From: Myrica gale
Lineage: Eukaryota > Streptophyta > Magnoliopsida > Fagales > Myricaceae
NCBI GenBank assembly: GCA_963930655.1
Contig: OZ005609.1
Coordinates: 21,897,001 to 21,961,000, forward strand
Direction: 5' to 3'
DNA: 64,000 nt
The notes beneath the pieces are model-generated. The model ran no database searches and was not told the DNA's origin. It was given only the letters and a program-made list of their open reading frames with translations. The position numbers and the translations under genes were made by a program. This document shows, in pieces, positions 38,421 to 50,778 of this stretch (position 1 is the stretch's first letter; the number at the start of each line of letters is the position of its first letter).

Positions 38421-40256
38421 ATGGAAACCATTCTCTCTCCTCGCTCTCTTTCCACTGTTTTCAACTCCAAACCTCCCTGTCCAAAGACCCTTTCTTCCTC
38501 CTCTATCCAACCCAGATCAAGTTCTCTCTTTCTTACCAGAAACATTACGGCTAGCCTAAAAAACCACCGACCTCATTCCTTTAATGTATCTTTAACGACA
38601 CCCACAAGCTTGCTTTCTTATGCCCAACAAGGACTAGCAGCTGTAGCTCTCACTCTAGCACTCAACTTTAGCCCACTCTTGCCTAGTGGCAATGCGTTAG
38701 CTTCTGAATTCGATATCCTTAATGAGGGACCGCCTAACGAATCATATGTAGTTGACGATGCAGGCGTGCTTAGTCGGGTGACAAAATCGGATTTGAAGAG
38801 GTTGTTGTCGGATTTGGAGTCGAGGAAGAACTTGCACATTAATTTCATCACTGTCCGGAAGCTCACAGTGAGTGTTCTCCCATAACAAACTTCTGCAAAT
38901 ACATACATTAGCAGTATATTATCAATTTTTGACTCCTGGGTCACCCTTTTGATTTGATTCACACGAATGGTTTCGTTTGTCCTTTAGATCACTTGCAGTT
39001 TTCTGGATTCCGAGAAAGCTGAGGAACAGAAAGAGTGAAATGTTTCATTGAATCCTGTCTTTCCCTTTTTATATTCGGCTTATCTGGGGTTCTTTATTTG
39101 GAATTTACATGTTTTGGGTAACGTTTGCTTGCAGAGCAAAGCTGATGCTTTTGAGTATGCTGACCAAGTTTTGGAGCGGTGGTATCCCACAGTAGAAGAG
39201 GGCAATAATAAAGGCATCGTTGTGCTTGTCACCAGTCAAAAGGAAGGGGCAGCCACAGGTGGTCCTGCATTTGTTCAGGCTGTTGGAGAGAACATTCTTG
39301 ATGCCACCGTAGCCGAAAATCTTCCTGGTAATCTTGGTCTATTTCTCATCCTATAAGCCCAAAACCAGTCGGCTAATATATTTGCTACAGCATTTATTTT
39401 GAGAAGATCATAGTTCAAAACCCCATCTTTTCAAGCATAAGCTGCTAGCATCGGTTGCAAAGTTCAACGTTACATAGAGAAATTAGCTTAGATGGTAATA
39501 GTCAAACAATGTATACAGGTCATAGATTGCATTCTTTTGTAGTTTTGAGAGCATGCTGAGGTAGGCTTTCATCACCAAGGTGTGGCTAGGTTCAAGTTTC
39601 TCAGACCTATATAAAACATACCAGAATGGGGTTCTGCTATTGTATGAGGCTGCAGCTTGCAATTTCCATTTTTGAGCCGCAAGACATCCCTCAGGGACTC
39701 TGAGGAGTGATTAGCAGCCACACTTGAGTGTGGAGTTCAAATTTAACGCTTAAGTTACCGTAGAATGTATCAGCAGCTTGCTATTAATAACTTATAAGCT
39801 AAGGGGAACTGCTCCATCCAACCTACACGTCTTCCTTTCATGTTTAGCATACTGAACAGAGGAATTGATTCTCGAGAACACTCAAGACTCTTGGCGTCTA
39901 GACACTCCTGCTTTTGAAATATCATCCTACAAATTAGTGATTTCGCTGATTTTATTCTCAGAAGAAACTGGAGTTGTGGTGATCAAATTAGTGGATTTGT
40001 GATTGCAGTCCTGGCTACAGAAGAGAAGTACAATGAAGCTGTTTTTAGCAGTGCCCAGCGACTAGTTGCTGCCATTGATGGGCTTCCAGATCCTGGTGGA
40101 CCCCAGTTTAAAGACAACAAACGTGAATCGAACTTCAAAACCAGGGAAGAGACAGAAGAGAAGCGGGGACAATTCGCTCTTGTTGTTGGAGGTTTGTTAG
40201 TCATTGCCTTTGTTGTTCCTATGGCACAATACTATGCTTATGTCTCCAGGAAGTAA
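38421..40256 (+). CDS. TLP18.3: Thylakoid lumen protein TLP18.3 (TPM domain)
   Basis: Three exons: 38421-38867, 39135-39327, 40009-40256; 888 bp, 295 residues. TLP18.3 is a thylakoid lumen protein needed for photosystem II repair, with a TPM-domain fold and reported acid phosphatase activity. The sequence shows a bipartite plastid/lumen transit peptide (METILSPRSLSTV; hydrophobic GLAAVALTLALNFSP; cleavage after NALA), then ESYVVDDAGVLSRVTKSDL, LHINFITVRKLTSKADAFEY, NNKGIVVLVTSQKEGA and VGENILDATVAENLPVLAT, and a C-terminal membrane anchor VVGGLLVIAFVVPMAQYYAY. The chosen ATG is the first in frame; a frame extension upstream starts at TTG, not ATG. Introns are GT-AG, the second 681 bp long. 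Confidence 0.95.
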
Positions 40257-41325
40257 GCGATATCTGTAACATTAGATTTATGTTGGACTTGCCTTCCAAT
40301 CCAACTTCAGGTATCTGGATCTATTGTCTTAATGGTACCTCTAGATGAACCTTAAGAATATAGCACAGGGTTCCTACTATTTCCGACAAAGAAGAATTCT
40401 ACAGAATTAGTGATGTAAACAGAACAAATACTGGCATCGATGGATACAATCCCATAAGCAAATCAGAATATATGTCCTGGGAGAGTACTTGTGAAATAGT
40501 GCTCATGGAAAATGCTATCGTCTATGAAACTGCCACAGCCGAAATTCTCCTAGAATGAAATAAATATAGAGCTATCTTACAAGTTGCAAAAGTTTCTCCA
40601 AATACTGCAATTCATGAACTTATAGCTTGAAGTATGACAGTACTTTAAAGGATCTTAAGAGGAACAAAAGAGCACACTACTGAGTTTGCATTTGAATAAA
40701 CAGGCCAGAAAGTTTTTAAATTTCAATTATCTGGAATACTGCATATTTTTCAAATAAAGTGGATGTTGTCAAACTCCATGAGGAGGAACGCATGTGCAAT
40801 GCCTGGTCACTTCTGGTTGCATTTCCAAAATGAGGCGTGAATCTGTACTAGTTTCTTGAATCCATATCTTCCATATATCAAGTTAGAAAGATATCTTACA
40901 CCATCAGGTAAAAGAAATAACAGTCAATGTATAAGACCAAATGTATTAAAAAGAAAAACAGTGTACTTAGTCTCCATTGTCAATATCAGAGATGGGAAGG
41001 TTCATGAAAGACAATATGATTTCGGCTATAGCGACTCAATTATTCCATTACTCCTAATAAAGGGCTGGAAGCTTTTGTAATTGTATGACAGTCATATCAT
41101 TTGAATTACATCAATTCCAATTCAGAAATTACAATTAAAGCAATAACCACTTCATGAGAGCTACGCAGCAAACTTTAGAGGATTTCTTTGCAGTACTAGT
41201 TGCCAGTCACAACAGATACCTCTTGCCAGAAGTTGATTCCAATGGTAGCTTACAATTATTTCTAGAAGTTAGAAATCAGGAAGAAAAAAGAATAAAATAA
41301 TTATAACAATTGGTGGGTTCAACTC
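40257..41325. other. Convergent 3' flanks of TLP18.3 and the GDSL gene
   Basis: A 1.07-kb spacer between two converging genes, holding their 3' UTRs. There is no credible frame; the 74-codon frame at 40856 has no resemblance to a known protein. Confidence 0.5.
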
Positions 41326-43118
41326 TCAGAACTTGAGCGGCAAAAGGAAAGGCATTTCATCTGAGAAAGGAGGATCTGCATATTTTCCAGTGAGTATCTG
41401 TGATGAGACATACTGATTTGCAGCCTCAGTGTAATGATTTCCATCCCAATTGATATACTCGGTGCTGTCCGGGCACCCTTTGGCCGTGACTGAGGTCCCA
41501 TTCAAGATCTTTGTTTGCCCACAGTTAATGCGACTGTCGTAGTTCAACGGTGGACCTCCATATCCACAGCAAGCCATAATAGGTTGTTCAAATCCTGCAA
41601 ATTAACATCCACCAAAACGTAGACACTTAAACGATTAGAACAGAAAGAACTTTGTAATGAATTTGAATCCCCTTTATTTTATACTGGACCGGGTTTTTTT
41701 TAACGAACTTTCCAATTTGAAAAAGATTGAGAATTGCTGAAAGAATGTCCGTCCAAACTTGTTAGTTTTAAATACTGAAGGTGGAAGAAAGTACTGAGGC
41801 ATACTAACCATAAAGGGAATAGTTTGCAATGAGGTTGTACTTTATAGTAAACACATCAATATATGTGACATTTGCCTCCAAATATTGGCCCTGCAATTTT
41901 TTGCAGAGAGCATGAAGCTGCAGGTTGAAAAGTCTGGCAGCTTGGTTATGCGGGGCAACACACCCTAGCTCATCAAGCTTCGATGGGTCAGTTCCAAATC
42001 TGGCAACATTTTGAGCCAAGCATCCAAGAGGACCCGTGTTGTGTACCCAAAAATTCCTCGCCCCTAGATCGTATAGTCTCTGAAAAATAAGCCAACCAAG
42101 GGAAGTGTGAGAACTCAAGACCACTGATTGAAATTTAAGTAAGTTGAAGTTTCAATGGATAATGGATTATAAACAATCATTCGCTTAGTATGCGAGGGAT
42201 GAAGCTGACCTTTATTCCAGTTTCAAACTCCAACAAAATTGTTGGAATTGAAGCAAGAATTTGTTCAAATGACTTGGAATAGAATGCACCAGCAATATCA
42301 TTTTGGCCTATACCAAACGTGTAAAGCGCCTTCCCAAAATATTCTTCTTTCGGGAGATACTTATCAAGTTTCTTACCTGAGACAAAATTGTGAGCACAGT
42401 TACTTCTTCCCATACTCGGTAGTAATAACTTTGGCCACCGATTTTTCATACATTGCAGGGTTAGATATTATAATCGACGCACATACTTTTAGCGTGCAAT
42501 TCGAGAACCCGAGCTTTAAATCGGAGGAACTGAGACACCTGGATTCCAAATGAGAACGGACTGACAGATGTTGCAGTTGCTGGAAGAATAGTAGATCCTG
42601 CTGCTGCAAAATTGCATCCTTTTCTGAAATTTGGCAAGCCAATTGAATCCAGATAGGCGTTTAGAAATGGTAGGTCCATTGCATCCACTGCAAAATATCA
42701 CTCAAGAGTAAGGAAACCATTGATAAAAAAACTGGAACAAATACAAAGCATCCAAGTATAAGTATTAATGAACAACATCATCGAAAGCAGAGGAAACAGG
42801 GGAACCTAGAGAAGAAAACAGAGTTTAGATGAATATTGCAGATCTAAGAAACAACTTCACTGGAAAAGAACGAAGATTACAGAGGAAATCAATAATGAGA
42901 CGGCCATCACAGTATCTCCCTGATGGTGTTCGGAAGTACCTCTGTCCATAAGGGGGTTCAATGCTCTCGATCCCGGAGGCAATAAGATCACCCGTGTCAG
43001 AATTGGAGTCACCCAAATTGAAAACCGCCGGAACGTTGAGGTTAATGGATTTGGAAAGAGGTAAGTAGATGGACAGTATCAAGAGGACAACATAGAGAAT
43101 GCGTCTCTGGATAGCCAT
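41326..43118 (-). CDS. GDSL esterase/lipase, secreted
   Basis: Five exons on the minus strand: 43118-42881, 42687-42487, 42376-42210, 42079-41809, 41594-41326; 1146 bp, 381 residues. GDSL lipases are serine hydrolases of the SGNH superfamily, usually secreted to the apoplast. A signal peptide is clear (MAIQRRILYVVLLILSIYLP, cleavage near LSKS). Block I reads FNLGDSNSDTGD with the nucleophile Ser38; block II is GCNFAAAGST; block III FGIGQNDIAG supplies the Asn; block V WDGNHYTEAAN carries the Asp/His pair. This is the At1g54790/At3g26430-like subgroup as I recall it. Substrate cannot be told from sequence. A second copy of exon 1 lies 0.4 kb upstream. All introns are GT-AG. Confidence 0.92.
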
Positions 43119-43363
43119 GGAAAACTCAGGAGGTAGGCTGTTTCTTTGTAAGCCTCGTCGTAGCTTTCTCTTGCATTGTAACTACCAATTACTTTATGAT
43201 AACTCTTACAATAGACGTTTGTTTGGTGAGTCGTACGTGTTTAGTGTGTGTTGGAAGATCGCTTTCATATATGGGAAGCCAAAGAGGACCGGCTCATTCT
43301 AGAGTTCTGCTTCCACCTTGTCGGATAGCATGCGTGATCGTAAAATACACAGTTAAAAAACTT

Positions 43364-43364
<1 letters not shown>

Positions 43365-43394
<30 letters not shown>
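43365..43394. repeat. (CT)15 microsatellite upstream of the GDSL gene
   Basis: Fifteen CT units lying between the two alternative or duplicated GDSL first exons. Read on the gene's strand it is a GA repeat about 250 bp upstream of the start codon, where it could act as a GAGA-type promoter element. Confidence 0.9.
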
Positions 43395-43397
<3 letters not shown>

Positions 43398-43555
43398 CTG
43401 GCCCACAAAATATCTTGTTATCTATTACTTGAAGTATGTTGGAACCAAGGAAACGCATAAGAAACGGAAATGCAAGTAAAGATGCTTTAGAAAGAAGAGT
43501 GGAAACGAAAGTGCAGCAGCGTAACGAGTTTGAAGGTTATCAGTGAGGAAATTAC

Positions 43556-43799
43556 TGAGGAAGTCAATGATGAGACGACCATCGCAAAATCTCCCTGACG
43601 GAGGCTTGAAGTACATTTGTCCATTCGGGGGGTCAAGAAGGAAGCCAAGGCCAGCAGTAAGCCCACCGGTATCAGAGTTCGAGTCTCCAAAGTTGAACAC
43701 GGCGGGATAATGGAAGTCGATGGAATTTGCGAGAGTAAAACAGAGCAAAAATAAACTGAGAACTGGGAGGAGAATAATAGTGTTTGCTATGGCAGCCAT
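43556..43799 (-). CDS. Second GDSL first exon (alternative first exon or truncated duplicate)
   Basis: An open frame with signal peptide (MAAIANTIILLPVLSLFLLC) and GDSL block I (FNFGDSNSDTGG), then GQMYFKPPSGRFCDGRLIID, matching exon 1 of the downstream GDSL gene throughout. It is followed at the same place by a donor (CTCA|GTAATT, versus CTCT|GTAATC in the downstream copy) and in the same phase. No copy of exons 2-5 follows before the second exon 1. It could therefore splice to exon 2 at 42687 and keep the frame, giving an esterase with a different N-terminus, or it could be a leftover of a partial tandem duplication. Confidence 0.7.
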
Positions 43800-43973
43800 G
43801 GCTTGTAGGCTTCAGTACTTGTATGTTATGTACCCAAGAACATGTGGCTTGGTTTTTATATACACGCATGGGGAAGTTTGCTTTAGGTTCCCAGCAAAAG
43901 GAACGTTTGCTTTAAATAATGGAAAAGGCAAAATGAGAGCTAAAAGCAAATGCTATATTTAGACAAGAATTTA

Positions 43974-44168
43974 GGTTGTGTTTGAGTGTTAAAATTTTGG
44001 GGAGGTTAAAATTTTATTGTATTGGATTTGGTGAAAAAGTGAAGAGATGTATAATTTTTAATATTTATTATAGTGAAAAGTAATGATGTGATGAGAGAGA
44101 GATTATATTGTAATTTTTTATTGTGTTAATTTTAGGAAGTGTAAAATTTTGGGGAACAAAAATTTTAG
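43974..44168. mobile_element. Tourist-like MITE, diverged copy
   Basis: The left end GGTTGTGTTTGAGTGTTAAA follows TTA (43971-43973), and the body shares GGTGAAAAAGTGAAGAGA and GAGAGAGATTATATTGTA with the other copies. The right end is decayed; TTA at 44169-44171 could be the other half of the duplication. Confidence 0.5.
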
Positions 44169-44444
44169 TTACGTTTGGACTATATTTGGATAAGAGAAAA
44201 TTACCTTCCCTTTTTGTGTGAAGGAACGTAGAAAGGATATTAAGAAAGGACATATGTTTGAGTATATTTATTCTCTAGGATATCTGAGAGTTAAGGAGCA
44301 TATCTGAAATAAAAGTTTATGTGAGAGGAATTATTTATGAATTTTTATAAACATTGTTTTAGTATTTATGAGATATAAATATTTTTTAATCCAAATATGA
44401 TGTATGGAATTGATTTTTAGACTTAAATGAGGTTTGTAAAACCA

Positions 44445-44446
<2 letters not shown>

Positions 44447-44495
<49 letters not shown>
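44447..44495. repeat. (AT)24 microsatellite
   Basis: About 24 uninterrupted AT units in intergenic DNA. Confidence 0.95.
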
Positions 44496-44496
<1 letters not shown>

Positions 44497-45100
44497 TTAA
44501 GTTTTTCTTCTTTGCAAATGTCTGAATTACTCTACTGGCAGCTTCTTTTCCATTAACAACCCCGTGAAAGAATCAATCTCGGGTAATGGTGTTGTTCCCC
44601 CCCTAGGACAAAATGGGCTTTTGGACTTTAGTATTGGGAGTTCACGGGCAATTTGGCAGATAATGCTTCACCAAGATCTAAAGGCCAGACCCCATGGGCA
44701 CAATCTTGGAAGCAAGGGGTTCAAACTTTCCTTCCACGAATTGCATACTTTTGTATTCCAATGCCAAATTAAAACCTACTACGTCTCAAAGCAGACAGTT
44801 CTGCCCTGTGTGTTCTCATGGAAAGGCTATCATCGAATTATTAATATTGTCATTTTCTTGGTCAGTCTGCACAGCGCTTGATTCCTTCACGAATTATTAA
44901 TATTATCATGATTGTTATCTTTTCATCTGTGCGCTTTTCAAACAGGAAAAAGGGTAGAAAAACAAAGGTCTTAACCCATCGCATTATGGTTGCTTAATCA
45001 TATCAGCATCACAAAAGAGTATGAATTCTGCTATGCACTTACTATACTTGGATCATACCTTCGCTGTGTAAGACAGCACCATGAAATGACAATTGAGTCT

Positions 45101-48100
45101 TCATTTAGGCATCTTGACAGACGGAAGTGGACCCCGGAAGAAGAAGAAACTGAGGATGGCTGAAATCTTTGGCAGTAAATTTGAGATTATGCCATCTTCT
45201 CGGTGGAGTGAATCTTCAGCTGCTGCTAGTCTGATTTTGAGCGCCGTGTTCTCCCTCTTAAGCTGTAAAAAGTACATCAAATATCCAAACTTACACGTGG
45301 ACGAAGACCTATGAAAGTGCGTTTTCGAGTGTGTAGTTTAGATTGTTTACATTGTCATTCGGTGAAATCTCTCTAACAAGTAAAAGGATTAGTCTCGAAA
45401 GATTGCTTAAAGAAGTTGATCGTGAACTTGCACTATGCTATTGGAGTATGAAACTGACACAAACATGGCCTTCAACTTTGTAGCTACTTAGAACCTTTTA
45501 CTTTCGCCATCATGAAACTCGAGAACATTTATCACTTGCCTCTTTAACACTACACGCAAGCGCCTCCACATTGTGTTGCAACGAAGAAATTGTCTGTAAA
45601 GTAACATCTTCATAGCCTAATTCAGCTTCTTCAACAGTACCCGGATCAAACAAAATTCCTTCCAGCAAGAACAGCTCCTCGAGTAATTTCACATCTTCAA
45701 TGTCCAATCTCTCTCTCAACTGTATGAATGAGAGTTGTTTTAGAAACTGTAGGTCATATCAAGACTGAAGATATACTTCCAAGATATATATCAAGAGTCC
45801 CATACTATGCTTCTAACCTTGTTTAGAATTCTCTCACATGACTCATCTTTATTTGGGCAGAGAGCTTCGTGCTTCGTAGCAAATTTATGCTCGTTGAAGT
45901 TAACACGCGGTGATGCCTTAATATGCTTTGCCCTGCACCAAAATTCCATTCCATGAGCAGAGCAAATATCATAAAATTAAACCAGAGAATGCCCGTCTCC
46001 AGAACCCAAAGCTGAATGACTGCAAAAGACACCTTTCTTTGAAGCGGTTCCAAGTTTATCTGGATTTAATAAAGTAAACGAATTGCGTAGAAACAAATTT
46101 TGTGATACGAAAGAACCAGAGCCCTAATGTACTCCATTTAAAAGATAAGGAATTAGGTAAATCACAGGAAGGGGAATAGTGGACGTTATTGCACTCAATT
46201 ACAGTATATTTTTTTGCCTTGTCACAAAAGGATGCTGAATTAGCACCTCCCACCAAAACGTAGGGTAGATAGGCTCTCTGATGCATTTGAAGGGCTTGGT
46301 GAGCAACAACACAATAAAGCAGTTCTGGCATTCCCACCCTGCAAGATGAGAAGCATCAGATCAGATCTTAACTGCTTCTCTTGTGTGTATATTGGTATGA
46401 TGCGGTCAGAGGAGGGGGAAACTAACAATTGCATCTTGTAGAATTCGAGTAAGCTTGGAATCACGATAGGGGATGTGGTTTGCTCTGCCTGAGCCACCTG
46501 TCAAAGCATTTATGACATTCCCAAGGGCGGAGAGGGACTTGTTAATCATTTTAGCTTCTTCAAGAACCCTCCCTTCAGCCCCAGTTTTCTCTGCTTTCTC
46601 TGATCCTGCCAAGTCCACCAGGACTAGTTTTCCAGCTCTCATCCTGTCCGCACTCCAAAAATTTTCAAATCAAATAATTGAGACTCTTGATACTGACTCA
46701 AGGAATTATACCTCTTATCTCCAGTATATTCTTGCTGGATAGTAAAGATGTAAACAGAATGACTTCTACTGCTGGCCCTGTTCATTTCTGTCTATGTTAA
46801 GGCATGGCAAACATCACTTCCACCCATAGAACAAGCTGCTGATATTGTGTAGTTAAGATGTTGGAAAAAGAAAAGTAAACCAGGATACGAGTTTCTCCAA
46901 CAGCTCTGTTACCTATCCCAGTCTGTGCATTTCAGAAGTCAGTATTAGAATATAAAATATACAAAAAGAACCCCAACAGTCCTGGACTTACTGATAGGCT
47001 TTGTACTGCTTGATCACGGTCCAATATAGAGATCTGGAAAGGGAAGGCTATTATAGTTTAGGTATAAACAGAGTGGATCCAATTTGATTAGCAGTTTTAC
47101 TAGTTTGTAGTGATATAACAGGTTCAGAGATTCAGCAGAAAAAAAAAAATATAAATGCAGAAAGAATTAAGACGGTAAATCAAATTGTGTTTGCCCTGAT
47201 TATGATTTGTAAACTACATCCTCAATAAAAGAAGCCAGAATGCTCTCATGTGTTTGCCAAAAAATATGAGTGTTTCCGGGGGGGGGGGGGGGGGGGTTGT
47301 GTATGTGTGGGCGCGCATGTGTCCTGTCTTTCTATGAACAAGCATGTGACACTAGTGTTCACCCTTAATGGGAATTTGAAGCCGGGTCTACGGCACAGCT
47401 GCAGCATATTAGAGATGAACACAACCAATGTACACAAAGTTGCATCATCAATATCATCAGAAGTAACATTGTTAAGAGAAAGTTTTTTCAAAAGATAGGC
47501 TCACCTCTGTTGCTCCAGACAACAATATCCCCTGTACTTTGCTCTCCTTAATCTGTATATTATCCTTGGATAAATCAAAAAGGTCCCTGAGTAGGGAAAG
47601 TCCAGTCATATTTGAGTGAGAAAGATCAATAATCAGGGACAACAGCCCCGATTTTTTTCCAGAAAGTAGAGTTCAAGTCTTTTGAAGTTAATTGAATCAA
47701 CTATCCAGATTAGCAGGATCATGATTTGAGCACAAATGCGGTTTGGCTGATAAGTACCTTACTTTTTCCATGTAGATCTCTACCTGGAGGAACCCCAACA
47801 TATTCACTAAAATTAGCAGGAGTTATTGATGCAAGGATTATAGCTAAACCTAGAGCATGATAAATGAATGTGTCTTGATACCATGGACAACTTAATTGAG
47901 TAATTCTCCACTTCACTTAAAGATTTTACGTGCTCAAAAAGTCCGTCAACTACTCTTGGAAGTATCCCTTTCTTCTCCTCATCACATATAAGAATACTAG
48001 GACCCTGATCCAAAATAAAATAATGTGTGAGCTTAACTTAGCATCTATGACAGTCATTTTTCAGAATATACTTGTTAATTCGTTGCATTACCTCCATACT

Positions 48101-49436
48101 ATATGTCTTTCCAGCTCCAGTCTGTCAGGAAGGGCATAAAGAAGTCATCAAAGTAGAATATCAGCCTAATGATCACCCACTTAAGTCGCAAATCAACTGG
48201 AGAAACCATACCAACAAAAATTGTAGTTCTATGTGCATTGTGTCAAGACCTGTACATGTGCGTATATGGAACACCATATCTTTACATCAATAACAACGAT
48301 CAAAAAAAAATTCTAAGGTTTCAGAGTAACTTTTTTTATTACAACCTCTATTTGGCTGCTCCCCATATACCTAAATGAAAAGCAAAAATGGATAATTATC
48401 AACGATGCCCCATCTAATTATTGACCACACTCGTATATCTTTATATGAGTCTTCAAGATTTATTCTGGGAGAAAAAGGTAAAGCACCTCTTGTTCATGGC
48501 TTATAACATTATAGCCCAAAGGTACCTGAACTGTTCCTTGTTTCATGCCTGCTCAGGAAGCAAAATTATCCCGTCTTCTCAGTTCATCATATAGCCACTA
48601 TGTCTACATAGATGTCATGTATATACACAATCCAGAGGGTAGTGTATGTGTGATACAGGGAGGTGTACACACAACAGAGCAGACGCAGATAAGCAAGCAT
48701 TGAGAACAATTTTACTCAACTAACTAGACGTTATAAGTGTAAAAAAAACACATGTTACCTGTCCATAAGTAATAAATGTCCCATTGATTGCATTAACGGC
48801 ATCTGTATCATAAGACAAACATAATAAACTCAAAAGCACAAAAAAAGAAGAAGAAGATTTTCTTTATGGATTTTTTTATTTTTATTTTTTTATCTTGCAG
48901 CTTTAAGTAAATCAATTCTAAATAAGGTCAAACCTTCCCACAATATCATTACGAAGAAGATGAGCATAACTCCAGATTATGATGGTGAATTTTCAGTGTT
49001 TTGAGATGCAATTACTCTTATGCTTTCGAGTATTCCCATGGCAGCCGAGTCAAATCAAGTAACAAAGTTCCTGAGACATACCTCGAACAATAGGCAGAAC
49101 TAGAAATTCATACACCTCAGCTTGCTTAGATTCCTCATAGAATACCTTATCGAAGCTGAAAGTGAAATCTTCCTCCTTCTCATCCTACAATAAATTATAC
49201 GTTTAGCTAAACAATCGAATTCACATACATCCGTACTCGCATTAATTCAAAGGCATTAGAACAATGGCTTGGCGCACAAATTCCAATTGCTAAAACAATC
49301 AGATTCGAAATAAAAATGAAACCTTGAAAATGAACGTTTCAGCGTCTAAGCGTAGCATACAAACATTATCGACATTATCTCTTCTCTCTTTTGAGTTTGA
49401 AGGCCTGAAGCGAGCACAGACCGTTATATTCGACAT
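45101..49436 (-). CDS. KIN1: Kinesin, KIN-1 type motor protein
   Basis: Fifteen exons on the minus strand: 49436-49323, 49184-49082, 48802-48759, 48121-48092, 48004-47882, 47783-47758, 47586-47505, 47034-46993, 46922-46889, 46787-46712, 46643-46427, 46338-46247, 45932-45818, 45719-45540, 45262-45101; 1440 bp, 479 residues. An N-terminal motor domain (1-345) hydrolyses ATP and walks on microtubules. Landmarks: [13 protein letters not shown]-loop GQTGAGKT (86-93), [15 protein letters not shown], switch I NRASSRSH (202-209), switch II DLAGSEK (235-241), [30 protein letters not shown], and neck AKHIKASPR. The tail is short with a predicted coiled coil near 400-450. Length and tail match Arabidopsis At3g63480, the single plant KIN-1, linked to meiosis. 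The intron after exon 14 must start with GC (GAG|GCAAGT), since the nearby GT donor gives a stop. An upstream in-frame Met at 49523 exists; MSNITVC is preferred by family alignment. Confidence 0.92.
47278..47296. repeat. Poly-G run of 19 in a KIN1 intron
   Basis: Nineteen consecutive G, followed by a GT-rich tract. It lies in the intron between exons 7 and 8. Such runs are rare in plant DNA and prone to length errors. Confidence 0.9.
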
Positions 49437-50768
49437 GACTTTGGTGGCGCTAAAAAGCTCGTGGTGCTGTAAAATTTTCTTCAAACCTGACAACAAAGAG
49501 TGTGATATTAAAGAGTAATTCATCTCTACATTGAAAGTTCAAGTAAAGCCAGAATAAATGAAAAAATAAATCAAGGAAGAGAAAGTATGACACGGTCCAC
49601 TGTTTGGATACCGACAATTCCATGAAAGAGAGAAGATATCCCGATCACAAAATTCAAGCAATTTAGACGTTCCGTATAATATAAAAAGCTCCCATGCCTT
49701 CTGAGTTCTGATGAATATATAGGCGGGTTAAAAATTTCTGCAGACTCAAAGTTCCGCTTTCTTGTATTTTCCTTCAGTTCGTGAGCTAGCAAACAGAAAG
49801 ATTAAAAAAATAATGCATAATAGTATTTCTCAAGTTCCCTAGAAAACCTAAAACATCTGTTTGAATGGAATCAGGTTTATATTTTAATAGCAAACACAAG
49901 CCTAATATGCATTTGGAGCCAAGAGAACAAGGAAACGGAAATAGAAAATCGAAATCTCGGATATAGTCACCAAAATTTATTAAAATATCGTCAGTACTTT
50001 CTAAATTATTTTCTCCGCAAAGAAACCAATATGCAAGAGAGAGAAATGTACTGGGAAGTGGGAAGTTCGCCTCATCGATCTCTTGGCGGGATCAGAAATT
50101 TAAGTGGCATTTATACGTGTGCCGGAATGAGGTATTATACGCAAAAGGCCAAATTAAACGGCGTCGATTTTCGGTTAAACTCTGGGCACCATTGAAAACT
50201 GACTGTTTTTTTTCTTTTCTTTTCTTTTTTCCTAAGTGAAAACTGACAGTTTTGAGTATAACTGTTTTCCTTCTTGACGAATACACGTGGGAGGCCAAAA
50301 GTTCCCCCGAGAGAGAGAGAAGACGAAGCCAGCTCTGCGCATCCAAAACAACGCCGTTTTATGATTTATTTTTCATCATAAATTGTTCATCTTTGCTGTC
50401 GTGTATGATGCTCAAAATCTAGCAACCGCCTCTATCCAACGGGTAGTTTTACATATTATACATGGCCCTCCGCGGGCAGTTTACAAACATACTGTTAGGG
50501 TTTTGTTTCGTTTTTATAAGTCTTTTTTTTCTAAAGGGTTTTGTTTTAAACAATATGGGAATACACATCTACGATTTTTTTAATTGTTTAATATATTCTT
50601 TTCATGTTCTTCTAGAATTGTTAGTTAGATCTGCCATTTATAATTAGCCCGTACAAGTATCGGGTTGTTTGATCTTGGTGATTTTTGAGAAATTATTGGG
50701 TCTGCTGCAATAATGCAATTGCGGCCGGATTAGGTTACATAGGGTTTTGAAGAAATATACAAACTTAC
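49437..50768. promoter_or_regulatory. KIN1 upstream region
   Basis: Promoter side of KIN1, which is divergent from the methyltransferase gene at 51449. The sequence is AT-rich, with AAACGGCGTCGATTTT at 50156 and a CTTTT repeat near 50213. No gene is visible. Confidence 0.4.
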
Positions 50769-50778
50769 ATTTTATATA

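Larger units (their letters stand above)
43800..45100. other. Intergenic stretch with MITE and AT microsatellite
   Basis: It contains a Tourist-like MITE (43974 on) and the (AT) run at 44447-44495. The open frame at 44564-44881 has no recognisable domain. No gene is supported. Confidence 0.45.

Noticed and set aside
45540..45719. KIN1 ending at the stop shortly after exon 14
   Set aside because: The frame can read through to a stop, but a perfect GC donor joins to an in-frame exon whose sequence ([10 protein letters not shown]) continues the coiled coil, so the spliced form is the better model. The short form is kept only as a possible isoform.
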